A DNA stretch of 32,155 bases, taken from positions 1 through 32,155 of the forward strand of contig QZKV01000020.1 in assembly GCA_003599575.1 (NCBI GenBank), read 5' to 3'. The notes below the pieces were generated by a model that saw only the letters and a list, made by a program, of their open reading frames with translations, was not told the origin of the DNA and made no database searches. This document shows positions 6,885 to 14,736 of the stretch, in pieces. This DNA is from Desulfobacteraceae bacterium (GTDB lineage Bacteria > Desulfobacterota > Desulfobacteria > Desulfobacterales > Desulfosarcinaceae). The position numbers and the translations under genes were made by a program. The first letter of the stretch is position 1, and each line of letters begins with the position of its first letter.

Positions 6885-8172
6885 TCTAAGCCGGTCCGTG
6901 TTCACCCGCTTGATGCTGATCATCCTGGCGGCCGGCCTGCTGATCAATTTCGTTGTCTTTATGTCGTTCGGCCGACTCCAGCACCGCTCCGCCACAACCT
7001 ATCACCGCATCCTGGAGCATTACGTCGGGATACTTACAACAGCCATCGGCGACCCGCCCTCATTGCAGCAGGCAAAGACGGTCGCCGGCGCCACCGGCTT
7101 CGTGATCAGCTATCGAACAGAAGGCGGCTCCTGGAGTACGGCCGATCCTGCCCAGTCGCTGCCGCCGCTTGCGCGTTACCGCATGCGCCCGGTGAGCGAC
7201 CGTACGGCCGTGGGCTTTTTCAGGGGGCACACCCTTGTCCGCCATTCCCTGGCCCGAGGCGAACTGGTCTTCGTCGCCCCCCGATCGGAATCGGTGCAGC
7301 GCAACCTGCGTCTTTGGATGGTGTCTGTTCTGACCGCTTTGACCGCCGTCCTCGGCGGCGCCTATCTTCTTATCCGCCGCATTCTCAAGCCGCTGCGCCG
7401 CATGAAGCTCGGCATGGAGGCCGTGCAGACAGGCGATCTGGATCATCGTATCCGTCAGCAGGGCGCCGTGGAGTTCAAAGCGCTGGCCGCGGCTTTCAAC
7501 GCGATGACGCTGCGCGTGCGCGATATGCTGCAATCCAAGGAACGCCTGCTCCTGGATGTCAGCCACGAACTGCGTTCGCCCATAGCCCGCATGAAACTCG
7601 CCCTGGCCATGATGCCGGAAGATGCCCATACCGAATCACTTCGCGAAGATCTCCGCGAAATGGAAATCATGGTCAACACCATCCTCGAAGCAGCGCGTCT
7701 GCAGCATACTGCCGACACCCTGAAAAAGGCACCCCTGTCGATACGCGCCCTCGTAGCCGAGGCGGTCGAACCGTTGCAGGCCAGGCCGCCGGGTGTCCGC
7801 ATCGCAGCGTCACCGGATGTACGCATCACCGCCGACGCGGAAAAGATGCGCACGGTGATCCATAACGTCGTCGAAAACGGGATCAAGTACAGCAACGCCG
7901 AAAGCGCGCCGGTGAGGGTCGCCTGGGAAACGGACGCCGCCCACATCACGTTGACCGTGCAGGACCACGGCATCGGCATACCGGCCAAGCATCTACCACG
8001 CGTTTTCGAGCCGTTTTTCCGCGTGGACGATTCCCGCTCCCGCGCCACGGGGGGCTTCGGGTTGGGGCTCAGCCTCAGCAAAGCCATTGTGGAGGCCCAT
8101 GGCGGCATGATCCATATCTCAAGCACACCCGAGGAAGGTACCCTGGTAAGCATCGTTCTGCCGATAGGTTAA
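6865..8172 (+). CDS. membrane sensor histidine kinase
   Basis: 435 residues. Transmembrane segments lie at about 14-35 and 150-170 and enclose a periplasmic sensor region of about 115 residues without a recognised domain. A HAMP linker (about 170-222) follows, then the dimerisation helix with His234 in DVSHELRSP. The ATPase domain has the N-box VIHNVVENGIKY, G1 DHGIGIP, F-box VFEPFFRVD and G2 GFGLGLSL. All catalytic elements are present. It overlaps the response regulator by 20 bases, so the two are cotranscribed. The architecture is that of CpxA/BaeS-like kinases, but the stimulus is unknown. Confidence 0.93.
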   Translation: MIRRIHNLSRSVFTRLMLIILAAGLLINFVVFMSFGRLQHRSATTYHRILEHYVGILTTAIGDPPSLQQAKTVAGATGFVISYRTEGGSWSTADPAQSLPPLARYRMRPVSDRTAVGFFRGHTLVRHSLARGELVFVAPRSESVQRNLRLWMVSVLTALTAVLGGAYLLIRRILKPLRRMKLGMEAVQTGDLDHRIRQQGAVEFKALAAAFNAMTLRVRDMLQSKERLLLDVSHELRSPIARMKLALAMMPEDAHTESLREDLREMEIMVNTILEAARLQHTADTLKKAPLSIRALVAEAVEPLQARPPGVRIAASPDVRITADAEKMRTVIHNVVENGIKYSNAESAPVRVAWETDAAHITLTVQDHGIGIPAKHLPRVFEPFFRVDDSRSRATGGFGLGLSLSKAIVEAHGGMIHISSTPEEGTLVSIVLPIG

Positions 8173-8227
8173 CTGCTGTTTAGCGTCACGAAGAAAACAG
8201 AGCATTAAGGAGAAAGGGATTGGGTTT

Positions 8228-9220
8228 GTGGAAACCAGACGCGTTTTTATTGAAAAATTTATCATTTTTCTAGTGAGCATCATGTTCCTGTCAGGCTGCA
8301 AAAATAGCCGCAAAACATATGCGAAAATAGGTCGTGAACCTAGAAATGTTCTATCGCTATGGTTCAGCCAAACAGGCCATACTGAAAGACACGGCAGGCT
8401 TATCGCACATACTTGGGAAAAGATGGGTTTCAAAGTCACCGGTTCCGAAATAAGAGAATTCACAGATAAAAACTTGAACGATTTTGATCTTATCCTGGTT
8501 GGAACTCCGGTTTTCTATTACAACATTCCGGAATATGTAGTTAAATGGATAAATTCACTACAGCATTTAAACGGAACTCCTGTGGCTTCTTTTGTGACCT
8601 ATGGCGGTCCGGAAGGGGATCAGCACAATGCAGCCAGTATAATACTCGAGCTATTGTCGGAGAAAGGAGGCATGCCGGTTGGAATGGAAACCTTCATGAA
8701 CATGGGAACCATGCCGACCGTATGGTCTGAGAAGAAAATATCAGAAAATGTCTGGAACAATAGATTTTTACCCAACGAAGAGACCTATAAAAGGGTACGC
8801 GCCTATGCGGGTTTTTTGATAAATCAAGTAAAACAAAACAACCTTATTGAGGTTGATAAAAAGATAACGTTGCGAAGGTTTGCAACAATCTTCAATCCGA
8901 TCTTCTGGACCAAGATGGGTATCAAAAAGCATGCGATAAACAAGGACCAATGCATTCAGTGCGGCACATGCGCAAATAAATGCCCGGCGAAAGCGATTGA
9001 TCCGTTAACTTACAAAGTCTATCAAGACCGATGTGTTTTATGTTTTGGATGTATAAACAATTGTCCTCAACAAGCCGTTATTATGGTTTATAATGATAAA
9101 AAGCTATTTGGATTCCGGGAATTATTGAAGCGCAAAAATATAATGATCAAGGAGCCTGAAGAATTCCAAGGAAATAGTTTGCGGGGAATAGGGATTGGCA
9201 AGGCTAAAAAGACTGCCTGA
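8228..9220 (+). CDS. EFR1-type flavodoxin/bis-[4Fe-4S] ferredoxin with lipoprotein signal
   Basis: 330 residues. A flavodoxin-like domain (about 38-190) starts with the FMN phosphate loop FSQTGHTE and contains VGTPVFYYN. It is followed by two 4Fe-4S motifs, CIQCGTCANKCP and CVLCFGCINNCP. EFR1-type proteins are usually cytoplasmic electron carriers. Here the N-terminus has a hydrophobic stretch ending in FLSGC, a plausible lipobox, so this one may be membrane-anchored outside the cytoplasm, which would be unusual for a cluster-binding protein. Start is GTG at 8228 behind AAGGAGAAAGGG. The gene is clearly AT-richer than its neighbours (43 of 120 bases are G or C at 8761-8880), a sign of recent transfer. 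The electron donor and acceptor cannot be inferred. Confidence 0.82.
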   Translation: METRRVFIEKFIIFLVSIMFLSGCKNSRKTYAKIGREPRNVLSLWFSQTGHTERHGRLIAHTWEKMGFKVTGSEIREFTDKNLNDFDLILVGTPVFYYNIPEYVVKWINSLQHLNGTPVASFVTYGGPEGDQHNAASIILELLSEKGGMPVGMETFMNMGTMPTVWSEKKISENVWNNRFLPNEETYKRVRAYAGFLINQVKQNNLIEVDKKITLRRFATIFNPIFWTKMGIKKHAINKDQCIQCGTCANKCPAKAIDPLTYKVYQDRCVLCFGCINNCPQQAVIMVYNDKKLFGFRELLKRKNIMIKEPEEFQGNSLRGIGIGKAKKTA

Positions 9221-9888
9221 TGGTCCGCCTGCGCCAATGCTCGGCAGTACGAAATAAGGAGCTTGGTCGACCGGAATCTTCGCGCCCTTATTCTCATGGG
9301 AAGTTAAACTTCTCAAAAAGAGCCATCCGGACCCAATTTGAATTTAGCTGCCTGTTTCGGATTGCTTTGTTGAATTCTGCACATCAAATCTCATAGACCC
9401 GGAAAGTGGCTCAGGCCCGGAGATCAACCATTTGCCCTGACCTGATGGCCCTGAATTGAAAAGCAGGCGATTTTCGAAACACGGCATTACAAAATTCCCG
9501 GGACCAGCTCGATATCGCATCATTCCTTTCCGTATTCATTCGGCCATCCGTTGAAACCACGCACAGGCTGCCTTCACGAAAAAAGGGCGCTACAACATCA
9601 AATCGTTGATTTATGTGCAAGATTATGATGTAGGAATTGTTAACCTGCCGAATAAGCGTTTAGCAAAACAAATGACCGAATGTCCGGAATCAAGTTGAGC
9701 ATTCGGCATTTTGCCCCGCTATTAAATGTTGAGCGTATAAGAAAGGGATCTAAGCAGCCGCTTTAACAAAGTGCATACGTGACAGCAAAGCTTTAAGGAC
9801 AAAACCGCTCTGGCCCGTTTAAAAGTTTTAATGGATGATCAAAAGGTCCATTAAAACTGCTGGAGAATCTTAAGGCGGGAGAAAGCAT
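9221..9888. other. long intergenic region, no gene recognised
   Basis: 668 bases without a convincing gene. It contains the 7-base palindromic arms CCGAATG/CATTCGG (9676-9682 and 9700-9706), a small palindrome near 9300-9312, and the strong hairpin at 9824-9858. A 69-codon open frame on the minus strand (9411-9620) resembles nothing I know. The composition is AT-rich, like the preceding gene. Confidence 0.5.
9824..9858. promoter_or_regulatory. perfect 12-base inverted repeat in the leader of the serpin gene
   Basis: AGTTTTAATGGA (9824-9835) and TCCATTAAAACT (9847-9858) flank an 11-base loop. It ends 30 bases before the serpin lipoprotein start. It has no T run on the plus strand after the stem, so an operator or leader structure is more likely than a terminator. 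Confidence 0.5.
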
Positions 9889-11825
9889 ATGCCGAATCGT
9901 TGTCGACACACCTTGAGGTCCACCTTATTCTGCCACCTGGCCCTTGTGATGGGTTTGTTTTTGACCAGCTGTTCCGGAGGAAGCGATATGCGCACAGAAT
10001 CCGGAGAAAGCGATGTGCGCACGGGCCAGTTTTTCGACAGCGCCGTGGCAGGGCTTGAGTATGAAACGCCCACACTTAGAGGAACAACGGATGCAGGGGG
10101 AACATTCAATTATCGGGAGGGCGAAACGATCATTTTCAAGCTTGGCGATACGATCCTCGCAGCGCATCAGGCAAGCCGATCGTCACCCCCATCGATCTGG
10201 TCGCAACGGCCCAGGATGATACCGACCCGACGGTCACCAATATCTGCCGGTTCCTCCAAGCATTGGACGAAGACAGAGATCCACGAAATGGCATTTTCCT
10301 TTCCGACTCGACCCGGATGCTGCTGACGGGAGTAGAGATTCAATTTGATCTTCCGGTCCTTGCTTTCGGTTCCGATACCTCCGTGGCCACATTATTTGAT
10401 CGTCTGGCGGCTCTGGTGGGAATAATCACCTTAAATGATCCGGTGGATTTCTTTATGCCTTCGATCTATCAGGCACGCCGCCACCTGCGGGTCGGGTTGG
10501 TGGCGCAAGGCCTACTGACGGCCGCAACACCTGGCGGCGTGTATATCGATCACCAGGGAGCCATAGACGATGATCCAACGGATGGAACTGCTTTGGTAAA
10601 CCAGCGCTTGCCGTCCAATGCCACTCAAGACGCGGTTTTTCACCTGGTGGGTTTCAACAATCACCTGGGCTTCGATATTTTGGCGGAATTGGACGCTGGT
10701 CAAAATCTTATCCTGTCGCCTTACAGTCTTTCAGCGTCTGTGCTGATGCTATATGCCGGCGCGGCCGATTCATCGCTCAAAGCACTCGTTGAAGGCACCG
10801 GGTACCTAAGTGACCAACCGATTGTGCATGAAGCGTTCAATTCCCTCGACCTTTCATTAAGTGATGCCAATGCGGGTCTGGATGGGCCGTTTACTCTTTT
10901 CAAGAGCCGTTCGGCCGGATGGGCACAATTGGGATATGGGGTATACATCGATTTCTACAATTGCCTCTCAGGAGACTATGGCGCGCCGCTTGTCCCGCTC
11001 GACTTCAGGTACGACAAGCTTTCGGCCCAAGCTTCAATTGATAAATGGATAGCCAAAGAAACCGATCCTGCATTTTCAATATCGCAGCTTTCTCCGGAAG
11101 AGCGAACCCGTATCGTTCTAACTAGCACCAACTCTTTTGTCGGTTCGTGGTCCGTCCCGTTCTCCCCCGCAGAGAACCTTATACTGCCCTTTGCACTTTC
11201 CGGCGGTGGTCACGTATCCGTCGAAATGATGCATGCCAAGGGCAATTTCAATTATGCAAAGCTGGATTCAGCGGAAGTGGTCGAAATTCCATTGGATGAT
11301 GATCGCTATGGCCTTATGCTGCTTTTGCCCGATGCAGATCACGTGCAGATGTTCCCGGACGCCTTGACTGCAAGCGGCTTTTGGTCAGCTTCTGAAAACC
11401 TCACCCGGACCCCCTTGGAGATCTACTTCCCGAAATTCAAAGTGACCTTCAAGAAAACCATCGCCGCGGAACTTTCAAAGATAGGAATTGATGCCATCTG
11501 GGATGAGGCCTCGGCGGATTTCAGCCATGTTCACCCGATCGATTCCCTGTATGTCAAAAATATTGCGCATCAATCATTCATCAGCGTTGACGAGACCCAT
11601 GTCAAAGCGGCATCTGACAGTTCGGCCGCCCTGAACGGAATGGAAGATATGCCCGGTTTTGGAGACAATCATTCCGAAACCGGATACATCGCCATTTCCA
11701 CAGGTATAACGCCCATATTAACCCCCGCTGTAGAAATCGGATTCAACCGTCCTTTTGTCGTTTGTATTTATCACAGGAATAAAAAAGCAGTTCTTTACTC
11801 CGGTTGGATAGCCGACCCTAGCTAA
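9889..11825 (+). pseudogene. serpin lipoprotein gene interrupted by a one-base frameshift
   Basis: The first part (frame of ATG 9889) encodes a lipoprotein signal ending in FLTSC and a short domain GQFFDSAVAGLEYET...TFNYREGE...LGDTIL seen before various secreted domains in related bacteria. After codon 10156-10158 the similarity continues in another frame as GKPIVTPIDLV and NICRFLQALDED, running into the serpin domain. Adding a single G near 10158-10160 restores an uninterrupted protein of about 645 residues with ILGSASGKPIV at the joint. The break is therefore either a real one-base deletion or a sequencing error. In the uncorrected frame, translation stops at 10326. AAGGCGGGAG lies before the start. 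Confidence 0.75.
10263..11825 (+). CDS. serpin-family domain (open frame downstream of the frameshift)
   Basis: 520 codons are open from ATG 10263; the frame itself is already open from about 10161. Serpin features are NHLGFDIL and NLILSPYSLSASVLMLYAGA near the start, FVGSWSVPF (the conserved breach-region FKGxW-like motif), VEMMHAKGNF, YFPKFKV, and the C-terminal signature FNRPFVVCIYHRNKKAVLYSGWI. Serpins trap serine or cysteine proteases by inserting their reactive loop into a beta sheet. The hinge here, VDETHVKAASDSS, lacks the Gly and several small residues expected at P15-P9, and the segment to FNRPF is about eight residues longer than in alpha-1-antitrypsin, so inhibitory activity is doubtful. 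With the frameshift repaired it would be an outer-membrane or periplasmic lipoprotein. Translation from 10263 alone would lack a signal peptide. Confidence 0.8.
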   Translation: MDEDRDPRNGIFLSDSTRMLLTGVEIQFDLPVLAFGSDTSVATLFDRLAALVGIITLNDPVDFFMPSIYQARRHLRVGLVAQGLLTAATPGGVYIDHQGAIDDDPTDGTALVNQRLPSNATQDAVFHLVGFNNHLGFDILAELDAGQNLILSPYSLSASVLMLYAGAADSSLKALVEGTGYLSDQPIVHEAFNSLDLSLSDANAGLDGPFTLFKSRSAGWAQLGYGVYIDFYNCLSGDYGAPLVPLDFRYDKLSAQASIDKWIAKETDPAFSISQLSPEERTRIVLTSTNSFVGSWSVPFSPAENLILPFALSGGGHVSVEMMHAKGNFNYAKLDSAEVVEIPLDDDRYGLMLLLPDADHVQMFPDALTASGFWSASENLTRTPLEIYFPKFKVTFKKTIAAELSKIGIDAIWDEASADFSHVHPIDSLYVKNIAHQSFISVDETHVKAASDSSAALNGMEDMPGFGDNHSETGYIAISTGITPILTPAVEIGFNRPFVVCIYHRNKKAVLYSGWIADPS

Positions 11826-11838
11826 AGGGACAACCGTC

Positions 11839-11863
11839 AGGTGTCACGATGACATCTTTATTT
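11839..11863 (+). terminator. weak terminator after the serpin gene
   Basis: AGGTGTCA (11839-11846) pairs with TGACATCT (11850-11857), eight pairs including one G-T, around CGA. A short T-rich stretch follows. It lies 14 bases behind the serpin stop codon. Confidence 0.5.
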
Positions 11864-11971
11864 CAACCGATCAGGGTCGGCCAGGTGGAACTCAAACAGG
11901 TTCTTCCACTCGGCCACCAATGAAGCCATGGCGGGGGAGATGGCGCCGTGACCGATGTCTTTGATCAAATT
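11858..11971 (-). pseudogene. unidentified 3' gene fragment
   Basis: The minus strand is open here for about 37 codons, with protein-like composition: LIKDIGHGAISP, then MASLVAEWKNLFEFHL and a stop at 11858-11860. It has no start codon and is blocked by a stop just upstream. I do not recognise the family. It abuts the Old Yellow Enzyme fragment, sharing only about ten bases with it, so this looks like a junction between two broken genes. Confidence 0.35.
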
Positions 11972-12115
11972 CCTTTCCCCTTTCTACAACCGCCGCAAAG
12001 ACGGATGGGGCGGTTCGGACAAAGGCCGGTTCAGATTCCTTGCAGAAACTTCGCACAGGTCCGCGAAGCCGTGTCGGATGATTTGCCCGTGCTCGTGAAG
12101 TTGAACACTTTCGCT
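11961..12115 (+). pseudogene. Old Yellow Enzyme (NADH:flavin oxidoreductase) fragment with internal frameshift
   Basis: One frame reads LIKFLSPFYNRRKDGWGGS and RFRFLAE, the well-known FLSP-x-x-NRR-x-D-x-x-GGS...RF-x-x-E block of this flavoenzyme family. A shift at about 12045-12058 then moves to the frame reading AQVREAVSDDLPVLVKLNTF, which is exactly the segment expected next. Both the N-terminal barrel strands and the C-terminal half are absent. The family's enzymes reduce enones with NAD(P)H; this copy is clearly dead. Confidence 0.6.
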
Positions 12116-12118
12116 CCA

Positions 12119-12592
12119 TCACGCCTTTTCCAAGGGTCTTTGGTCAGGTTCTTTTAGCTTACTTGCGATTATTTCATTTAAGATCTCGGCAGCAGCCCGG
12201 ACATATTCCGGACAAAGCTTGGGGACGAGATTTTTTTCTCTGATATTCCTTGCACCTTCTTCAGTGCTCAGATCTTCGCCCAATAAGTTTTTGCAGACAG
12301 TGGTTCCAAATTTTTCCTCAAAGCATCGAAAAAGCTTCTTTACAGAACTGAAAGCTTCTTTTCGGGCTTCACTTTCATCCGAAGCAGTGCTCGCCAGTCC
12401 GAGTACCATAATTGCACCGGTGAGCGCACCGCAAGTTTGCGCCAGATGTCCCATCCCGCCTCCCCATGGGCGGCCCATTTTTTTGGCTGTCTCCGCATCC
12501 ACCCCAAATTGTTCCCCGAAAACGGTCAGTATGGCCTGGGAGCAATTCAAGCCATGTCCGAACAGAGTTATTGTCTGCGCTATTGAATCCAT
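12119..12592 (-). CDS. C_GCAxxG_C_C family protein
   Basis: 157 residues, typical length for this family of putative redox proteins (C-GCAxxG-C-C motif). Visible motif parts are NCSQAIL near the start, GGGMGHLAQTCGALTGA in the middle (CGAxxG form), FRCFEEKFGTTVC and LCPEYV towards the end, giving the expected spaced cysteines. Members are common in anaerobes, often near redox or metal genes; their biochemical role is not established. ATG 12592 is preceded on its strand by an AGGAG ribosome-binding site. It is divergent from the LysR regulator at 12724, which probably controls it. Confidence 0.85.
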   Translation of the reverse strand: MDSIAQTITLFGHGLNCSQAILTVFGEQFGVDAETAKKMGRPWGGGMGHLAQTCGALTGAIMVLGLASTASDESEARKEAFSSVKKLFRCFEEKFGTTVCKNLLGEDLSTEEGARNIREKNLVPKLCPEYVRAAAEILNEIIASKLKEPDQRPLEKA

Positions 12593-12654
12593 GTTTTTAT
12601 CTCCTGGTTAATGGGTCCTTGACTTTGAGTACCGATCACCATAGACGATTATTA

Positions 12655-12703
12655 TGAACTTGATATCTGTTCAAACGATTTGTTTCGATTAACTGAATCG
12701 AAA
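12655..12703. promoter_or_regulatory. LysR-type operator candidates in the divergent region
   Basis: Two palindromes lie between the divergent genes: TGAAC-N9-GTTCA (12655-12673) and TTTCGATT-N5-AATCGAAA (12683-12703). Both contain the T-N11-A pattern usual for LysR-type regulators. The second ends 20 bases before the regulator start, as expected for an autoregulatory site. Confidence 0.5.
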
Positions 12704-12723
12704 ATATTGATTCGAGGGGAACG

Positions 12724-13641
12724 ATGGAGATTCAGCAGCTTCGAACATTTTGCACAGTGGCCCGTTTGCTCAGCTTTAAACAGGCTGCCGAGAGACTCAA
12801 TTACGCGCAATCCAGCATATCGGCCCAGATTCATGCCCTTGAAGAGGATCTGGGCGTTCGACTCTTTGATCGCTTGGGCCGACACATTCTCTTAACCGAA
12901 GCCGGCGACCGCCTCCTGCAGTATGCCGAAAGAATTCTCGATCTAACTGAAGAAACCCGGGCGGAGGTGGCGTCTACAAGTGAACCACAAGGCACCTTGA
13001 CCATAAGAGTTCCCGAAACCTTTTGTGCGCATCGCCTTCCGCCTGTGATACTGAAGTTTCAGACCATATTCCCAAAGGTCCGATTGCGCTTCATTACCTG
13101 TGCCGTTGAAGGCCTTCAAAAGGACCTTCGTAAGGGGATAACGGATCTGGCTTTCCTGATAACAGAGTCCATTCAGGCTTCCGATCTCGGTGTCGAAGCT
13201 TTAGGCTTTGAATCGGTTGTGATCGTTTCCCATCCGGACCATCCGCTGGCATCCAAATCCATCGTGCAAACTAAAGATCTGGAAGCAGAGACGGTTCTCC
13301 ATTCCAATGTGGACTGCAGTTATAGAAAATCATTCCAACAACTTCTGGATCATGAAAACGTTCGTCTGGCTCGTTCAATAGAATTTTCCAGCGTGGCGGC
13401 TCTGAAGCAGTGCGCAATCAGGGGCGTGGGCATTGCGATATTACCTGAGGTTACCGTCGAGGAGGAGATTGCTCGAGGGAGGCTATCCGTTTTACCATGG
13501 TCTCAAGGAAAGCTGGAGATGGCCTTATTGATGATCTGGTATAAGGATAGATGGCTTTCTCCTTCACTTAGCGCCTTTATGAACATGACCAGGGAAGCAA
13601 TGAACGGCAACCCACCAGCGGGCAGGCTTGGCCGGGCATAA
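12724..13641 (+). CDS. LysR-family transcriptional regulator
   Basis: 305 residues, typical family length. The N-terminal winged helix-turn-helix (1-62) shows LRTFCTVARLLSFKQAAERL, then SSISAQIHALEEDLGVRLFDR and LTEAG. A substrate-binding effector domain (about 88-295) follows. The inducer cannot be read from the sequence. The gene is divergent from the C_GCAxxG_C_C gene with a 131-base gap holding two palindromes, the usual arrangement for regulator and target. ATG 12724 follows GAGGGGA. Confidence 0.92.
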   Translation: MEIQQLRTFCTVARLLSFKQAAERLNYAQSSISAQIHALEEDLGVRLFDRLGRHILLTEAGDRLLQYAERILDLTEETRAEVASTSEPQGTLTIRVPETFCAHRLPPVILKFQTIFPKVRLRFITCAVEGLQKDLRKGITDLAFLITESIQASDLGVEALGFESVVIVSHPDHPLASKSIVQTKDLEAETVLHSNVDCSYRKSFQQLLDHENVRLARSIEFSSVAALKQCAIRGVGIAILPEVTVEEEIARGRLSVLPWSQGKLEMALLMIWYKDRWLSPSLSAFMNMTREAMNGNPPAGRLGRA

Positions 13642-13701
13642 ACAGCGGCCGTGCAGCTGCTAACGAAGCGGTTTAACTTTCTTAAGGAATCAAACACCAA
13701 C

Positions 13702-14724
13702 CTAATGCCACTGCACGTCCTGCGGGTCGTAGGCAACCGACACCTTGCGGCCTGGAACCAAGCCGCCGGCCGCAAGGTCTTCGGCGGGCAGGCAGACGCT
13801 GAGGGTGGCAGGTCCCACTGCAATGGAGGCCTCAATTCCGCCGGAGCGCTTGTCCAGCGTGAGGCGGGTGAGCACGCCCTCGACCGATCGCCGGCCCGCG
13901 GGCAGACGACCCGGCGGTGCCATCGACAGGCGGGCGGGATCGACGACGGCGACCGCGGCATCTTCACCCGCGGGCGGTTTGACGGCGATAAAAACCTGCC
14001 CGTCGGCCAATTGCATCCCGACATGCCGATCGTCCATGTGTTGCCAGGGTCCGTACAACAGGGTTCGGCGGCTGCGGCTCAGCAATCGGCCCTGGAACAG
14101 GTGCACCATGTCGTCGCACACGTCCAACAGCCACTGCGCATCGTGACTGGCGATGATCAGGCTGGTGCCCCATTGCCGGTGGGCATGCACAATGGCTTTG
14201 TTCATCAGCTGCGCACTGGGGTCATCGACGCTGGCCGTGGGTTCATCCAGCAGCAGCACCCGGGGGCGCAGCACCAGGCGGGCCGCCAGGGCAACGCGGC
14301 GGGCTTCACCGCCGGATAAGGCAAACCAAGGCCGCTTGGCAAACAGATCGGGGCTGAGCCCGACCAGCGACATCGCCTCCCCGATCCGCTCCGCCTCAGC
14401 CTTGCGGTCGTTGCGGATGCGCAACCCGTAAGCGATGTTCTTATGGACGCTGCGCTTGAGCAGATGCGTTTCCTGCGGCAGCAGCGCAATGTGGTGGCGC
14501 AGACCGGCCGCAAACGGGTCGGTTTTTCTGCCCTCGAACCGTATTTCTCCCCGGCTCGGCTGTTCCACCAATCCCAACAGCTTGAGCAGGGTGCTTTTCC
14601 CGCTGCCGTTGGGTCCGGTCAACCCGATGATGCCGCCGGCCGTCACCGTCCAGTGATCGATGCACAGGACCGGAGCCCTTTTCCTGTAGGAATGGACCAG
14701 CTGGTCGATTTCATAGAGGGCCAT
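13702..14724 (-). CDS. tupC: tungstate ABC transporter ATP-binding protein TupC
   Basis: 340 residues. The ATPase domain has Walker A GPNGSGKST (37-45), signature LSGGE, Walker B VLLLDEP and the H-loop ASHD, all intact. The C-terminal 110 residues or so resemble a TOBE/MOP-type oxyanion-binding regulatory domain, as in other molybdate/tungstate ATPases. It energises uptake of tungstate brought by TupA through TupB. The start lies 12 bases behind the tupB stop. The gene is the last of a four-gene operon and faces the LysR gene convergently. Molybdate as substrate cannot be excluded, but the TupA-type binding protein favours tungstate. Confidence 0.9.
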   Translation of the reverse strand: MALYEIDQLVHSYRKRAPVLCIDHWTVTAGGIIGLTGPNGSGKSTLLKLLGLVEQPSRGEIRFEGRKTDPFAAGLRHHIALLPQETHLLKRSVHKNIAYGLRIRNDRKAEAERIGEAMSLVGLSPDLFAKRPWFALSGGEARRVALAARLVLRPRVLLLDEPTASVDDPSAQLMNKAIVHAHRQWGTSLIIASHDAQWLLDVCDDMVHLFQGRLLSRSRRTLLYGPWQHMDDRHVGMQLADGQVFIAVKPPAGEDAAVAVVDPARLSMAPPGRLPAGRRSVEGVLTRLTLDKRSGGIEASIAVGPATLSVCLPAEDLAAGGLVPGRKVSVAYDPQDVQWH

Positions 14725-14736
14725 GGCAAATGTCTT

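Noticed and set aside
9411..9620. 69-codon minus-strand frame in the long intergenic region
   Set aside because: No recognisable family, no ribosome-binding site and no neighbour supporting it.
11892..12122. 76-codon minus-strand frame
   Set aside because: Arginine/histidine-rich out-of-phase reading across two gene fragments.
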